A stretch of DNA of 8,343 nt from Sphingomonadaceae bacterium (GTDB taxonomy: Bacteria > Pseudomonadota > Alphaproteobacteria > Sphingomonadales > Sphingomonadaceae), in the NCBI GenBank assembly GCA_019239785.1, contig JAFAZM010000139.1, forward strand, positions 1 through 8,343, in the 5' to 3' direction. Below, in pieces: positions 6,181-8,343 of this stretch (position 1 is the stretch's first letter; each line of letters begins with the position of its first letter). A program made the position numbers and the translations under genes. The notes under the pieces are model-generated. The model did no database searches and had not been told where the DNA came from. It saw nothing but the letters and a program-made list of their open reading frames with translations.

Positions 6181-6885
6181 ATGAAGCTCATCACCACTTT
6201 CGCCGCGGGCTGCGCGATCCTCATCGCTGCGCCGGCGTCGGCCCAATTGCTTGGCGGCGGCGGCCTTGGCGGCTCGCTCGGCGGCAGCGGCGGCCTCGGC
6301 GGTTCGCTCGGCGGCACCCTGGGCGGCCCGCTCAGCGATCCGACCAGCGGCATCAATTCGAGCTTGCGCGGCAATGGCGACGGCATGGCGAACGGCCATG
6401 TCGACCGGCGCAGCGGCCGCGCCAGCGCACACGGCTCGGGCAACGCCCAAGGCAATGGCGGGCTGGACAGCGCGCTCGGCAGCGCCAGCGGCTCGGGCAA
6501 CGCCTCCGGCAATGCCGGCGCCGATGCGCAGCTCGTCGGCACCGACCAGGTCCGCAGCACCGCCGGCTATGCCCGCAACACGGCGGCCGGCACCGCCGGT
6601 TATGCCCGCGGGACCGCGGCGGGCGCGGCGAACTATGCCCGCGGGACCGCCGCCGGCGCGGCCGGCTATGCGGGCGGCACCGCGGCCGGCGCCAGCGGCG
6701 CTGCGAACGGCGCGCTCAACTCGGCCAATGTCTCGGCCTCCGGCAACGGCTCGGCCTCGGGCAATGCGTCGGCGAGCCGCAGCCGCGGCAACGGCCAGCA
6801 GACCGCCCAGGCGAGCCAGCCCGGCCAGGGCGCCGGCCGCGCCGGGCGCGGGCGCAACCCGCGCAACAGCGCGCCGCAGGAATAA
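6181..6885 (+). CDS. exported Gly/Ala/Ser/Asn-rich repeat protein of unknown function
   Basis: I do not recognise a family. The 234-residue product begins with a clear signal peptide (KLITTF, then a hydrophobic core, cleavage likely after ASA at residue 21). It then shows a Gly/Leu section with a 10-residue unit GGLGGSLGGS repeated (27-46), a Gly/Asn/Ser section with GSGNAxGN at 85-92 and 104-111, a short ordinary-looking stretch ADAQLVGTDQVRS (114-126), four 11-residue repeats (127-170), another SGN-rich section (183-199) and a basic Gly/Arg/Gln tail. Mature cysteines are absent, and the tail is rich in Arg. AAGGGAG at 6168-6174, six bases before the ATG, supports the start. The composition suggests a flexible or surface-associated protein. 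The ORF stays open over a long low-complexity run with a good signal peptide and ribosome site, so it is probably a real gene. Confidence 0.8.
   Translation: MKLITTFAAGCAILIAAPASAQLLGGGGLGGSLGGSGGLGGSLGGTLGGPLSDPTSGINSSLRGNGDGMANGHVDRRSGRASAHGSGNAQGNGGLDSALGSASGSGNASGNAGADAQLVGTDQVRSTAGYARNTAAGTAGYARGTAAGAANYARGTAAGAAGYAGGTAAGASGAANGALNSANVSASGNGSASGNASASRSRGNGQQTAQASQPGQGAGRAGRGRNPRNSAPQE
6259..6318 (+). repeat. two tandem 30-bp units encoding GGLGGSLGG(S/T)
   Basis: Residues 27-36 and 37-46 of the exported repeat protein are the same ten-residue unit except for the last residue (Ser or Thr). The DNA copies differ at several third positions, so the duplication is not very recent. Confidence 0.75.
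6559..6690 (+). repeat. four tandem 33-bp units encoding an 11-residue repeat
   Basis: Residues 127-170 of the exported protein read TAGYARNTAAG, TAGYARGTAAG, AANYARGTAAG and AAGYAGGTAAG. The unit is x-A-x-Y-A-x-x-T-A-A-G with tyrosines exactly 11 apart (Y130, Y141, Y152, Y163). Eleven residues is the period of some amphipathic helical repeats, but the glycines argue against a stable plain helix. Confidence 0.88.
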
Positions 6886-6930
6886 GGCGAAACAAAAGGC
6901 GGCGACATCTCCTCCTCACCGCCGCCGCCC

Positions 6931-6958
6931 GGCCCGGGGTCCCACGCCCCGGGCCTTT
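6931..6958 (+). terminator. terminator-like hairpin after the repeat protein gene
   Basis: GGCCCGGGG (6931-6939) pairs perfectly with CCCCGGGCC (6947-6955) around a 7-base loop, followed by TTTCGCTT. The T-run is short, but placement between the repeat protein stop and the aminotransferase ribosome site fits a Rho-independent terminator on the plus strand. Confidence 0.65.
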
Positions 6959-6981
6959 CGCTTGCCGCGGGGTTGGGGCAG

Positions 6982-6986
6982 AGGAG
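6982..6986 (+). promoter_or_regulatory. ribosome binding site that decides the aminotransferase start
   Basis: AGGAG, four bases before ATG at 6991, in a purine-only run (6981-6990). It favours that ATG over the in-frame TTG at 6973. Confidence 0.7.
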
Positions 6987-6990
6987 AGGG

Positions 6991-8151
6991 ATGAACCCGC
7001 TCTTCGCCGAGATGCCGACGACGATCTTCGAGGCGATGTCCGGCGCGGCGCGCGATCTCAATGCGGTCAATCTCGGCCAGGGCTTTCCCGATTTCGGCTG
7101 GCCCGAGGATGTGATCGCGGCGGCGGCGGAGGCGCTGACCAAAGGCTCGAACCAATATCCGCCGATGCGCGGCCTGCCCGAGCTGCGGCAGGCGGTCGCG
7201 GACCATTATCGCCGCCATCAAGGGCTTGCGATCGACCCTGCGCAGGTGATCGTCACTTCGGGCGCGACCGAGGCGCTGGCCGCGAGCCTGCTCGCCTTGA
7301 TCTCGCCCGGCGACGAGGTGGTGCTGATCCAGCCGCTCTACGACGCCTATCTGCCGCTGGTGCTGCGCGCCGGCGGGGTGCCGCGGCTGGTACGGCTGAC
7401 CCCGCCCGACTGGCGGATCGATGCGGCGGCTTTGGCCGAAGCCTTCACGCCACGCACGCGCCTCGTCGTCTTCAACAATCCGCACAACCCGACCGCACGT
7501 CTGTTCGGCCCGGACGAGCTCGCCTTGCTCACCGCGGCGGCGGCGCGTTCGGACGCGCTGATCCTTTCCGACGAGGTCTGGGAGCATCTCTTCTTCGATC
7601 GGCCGGCCTTCCCCTCGATCGCCGGCCTGCCGGAGACGGCCGAGCGGGTGGTGAAGATCGGCTCGGCCGGCAAGATCTTCTCGATGACCGGCTGGAAGGT
7701 CGGCTGGATCGTCGCCCCGCCGGCGCTCGCCGAGCCGATCGCCAAGGCGCACCAGTTCGTCACCTTCACCACCCCGCCCAACCTCCAGGCCGGCGCCGCC
7801 TACGGCCTCGGCAAGGACGACGCCTATTTCGCGAACATGCGCGGCCGTTTCGCCGAAGCGCGGGACAGGATGCGGCAGATGCTCGGCGAGGCCGGCTACC
7901 GGGTGCTCGCCTCGGAGGGCACCTATTTCCTCTGCGTCGACCTCGCCGCCTCGGGCATCAAGATGGACGATGCCGAATTCTGCCGCCGCGCGGTGAGGGA
8001 GGCGGGCGTCGCCGCGATCCCGCTTTCGGCCTTCTATGCCGAGGATCCGGTCACCAATGTGGTGCGGCTTTGCTATGCCAAGAAAGCGGAGACGATCGAT
8101 GCGGGCATCGCTGCGCTGCGGCACGCGCGCGGGCTGTTCGCGAACGGCTAG
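6991..8151 (+). CDS. pyridoxal phosphate-dependent aminotransferase, class I/II
   Basis: A 386-residue cytoplasmic fold-type I aminotransferase that moves an amino group between an amino acid and a 2-oxo acid. The N-terminal NLGQGFPDFGWPE (27-39) and QYPPMRGLPELRQAV (55-69) resemble the methionine/kynurenine aminotransferase branch (YbdL-like). The PLP residues are present: SGATEAL (90-96) for the phosphate, N166 in NNPHNPTA (162-169), D194 in SDEVWEHLFFD (193-203), the Schiff-base lysine K228 in GSAGKIFSMTGWKVGW (224-239), and a carboxylate-binding arginine R359 in VVRLCYAKK. The length is typical. Substrate specificity cannot be fixed from sequence alone; methionine, glutamine or aromatic substrates are possible. 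The gene follows a terminator-like hairpin, so it probably has its own promoter, which I could not identify. Its stop overlaps that of the convergent gene on the minus strand. Confidence 0.93.
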   Translation: MNPLFAEMPTTIFEAMSGAARDLNAVNLGQGFPDFGWPEDVIAAAAEALTKGSNQYPPMRGLPELRQAVADHYRRHQGLAIDPAQVIVTSGATEALAASLLALISPGDEVVLIQPLYDAYLPLVLRAGGVPRLVRLTPPDWRIDAAALAEAFTPRTRLVVFNNPHNPTARLFGPDELALLTAAAARSDALILSDEVWEHLFFDRPAFPSIAGLPETAERVVKIGSAGKIFSMTGWKVGWIVAPPALAEPIAKAHQFVTFTTPPNLQAGAAYGLGKDDAYFANMRGRFAEARDRMRQMLGEAGYRVLASEGTYFLCVDLAASGIKMDDAEFCRRAVREAGVAAIPLSAFYAEDPVTNVVRLCYAKKAETIDAGIAALRHARGLFANG

Positions 8152-8343
8152 CGACTCAGGCTTTCGGCGATCCGCAGATGCTCCCGCAAGGTCGGCAGCT
8201 GCGCCCTCGCCAGCGCGGCGGTGCGGCGGTCGCCGGTCCGGACCTGCTGCTCGAACTTGGCGATGTCTTCGCGGTGGTCGCGCGTCATATAGCGGACGAA
8301 TTCCCGGTCGAAGGCGGGACCGGAAAGACGCTGCAGGCGGCTG
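8148..8343 (-). CDS. DUF4142-type protein, C-terminal fragment (5' end outside window)
   Basis: An open minus-strand frame runs from the window edge to a TAG at 8150-8148 and encodes 64 residues. It contains FDREFVRYMTRDHREDIAKF, then QLPTLREHLRIAESLSR at the end. The pattern of Phe-Asp, Tyr-Met, Asp-His and a closing L-P-T-L-R-E-H-L is the C-terminal half of the DUF4142 family (predicted helical, usually exported, sometimes called putative outer membrane proteins). Its biochemical role is not known. The start and any signal peptide lie beyond the window. The stop codon overlaps the stop of the aminotransferase within CTAG, so the genes converge without any spacer. Confidence 0.82.
   Translation of the reverse strand, partial: SRLQRLSGPAFDREFVRYMTRDHREDIAKFEQQVRTGDRRTAALARAQLPTLREHLRIAESLSR

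Noticed and set aside
4689..6560. Long minus-strand open frame opposite the subtilase and repeat protein
   Set aside because: It spans two well-supported plus-strand genes and their spacer and shows no domain or plausible start; it is a GC-rich antisense shadow.
6559..6690. Possible CRISPR-like array from the 33-bp periodicity
   Set aside because: The units are contiguous without spacers, stay in one reading frame and encode a protein repeat.
6916..8124. Long minus-strand open frame opposite the aminotransferase (about 400 residues)
   Set aside because: It mirrors the aminotransferase coding frame in high-GC DNA and has a composition dominated by Arg, Gly and Ala without any recognisable motif; the plus-strand gene has all family residues.

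Overview
The window is a high-GC (roughly 70% by eye) stretch of bacterial chromosome. The dnaX-ybaB pair, codon choice, protein styles and GC-rich hairpin repeats between genes suggest an alphaproteobacterium, most likely a sphingomonad. That placement is inference from gene style and is not based on any search. Every segment without a gene is shorter than 200 bases.

Layout. Positions 1-1857: the 3' part of dnaX (clamp-loader tau subunit), joined to ybaB by a one-base stop/start overlap. 1874-2473: a small membrane methyltransferase of the ICMT/PEMT type, 16 bases after ybaB, where many bacteria have recR. 2483-2638: a large compound inverted repeat between convergent gene ends. 2644-3345 (minus): mtgA, monofunctional peptidoglycan glycosyltransferase. 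3425-3525: a second compound inverted repeat of the same design but different sequence. 3530-4716 (minus): an ECF sigma factor (TTG start) and its membrane anti-sigma factor, coupled by an ATGA overlap. 4717-4802: a short divergent intergenic region dominated by a perfect 12-bp inverted repeat. 4803-6089 (plus): an exported S8 subtilisin-like protease with an intact catalytic set. 6181-6885: an exported Gly/Ala/Ser/Asn-rich low-complexity protein with four 11-residue repeats. 6931-6958: a terminator-like hairpin. 6991-8151: a fold-type I PLP aminotransferase. 8148-8343 (minus): the C-terminal end of a DUF4142-type protein, whose stop codon overlaps the aminotransferase stop in a shared CTAG.

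How the parts relate. The left side is housekeeping (replication, nucleoid, cell wall). The centre (3530-6885) looks like an envelope-facing module: an ECF sigma and membrane anti-sigma pair, divergent from an exported protease, followed by an exported repeat protein. The palindrome lies between the two arms. Whether the sigma factor controls the protease and repeat protein, or the protease acts on the anti-sigma or the repeat protein, is a hypothesis the sequence suggests but does not prove. The individual families are known; the least explained items are the repeat protein, the palindrome and the paired inverted repeats.
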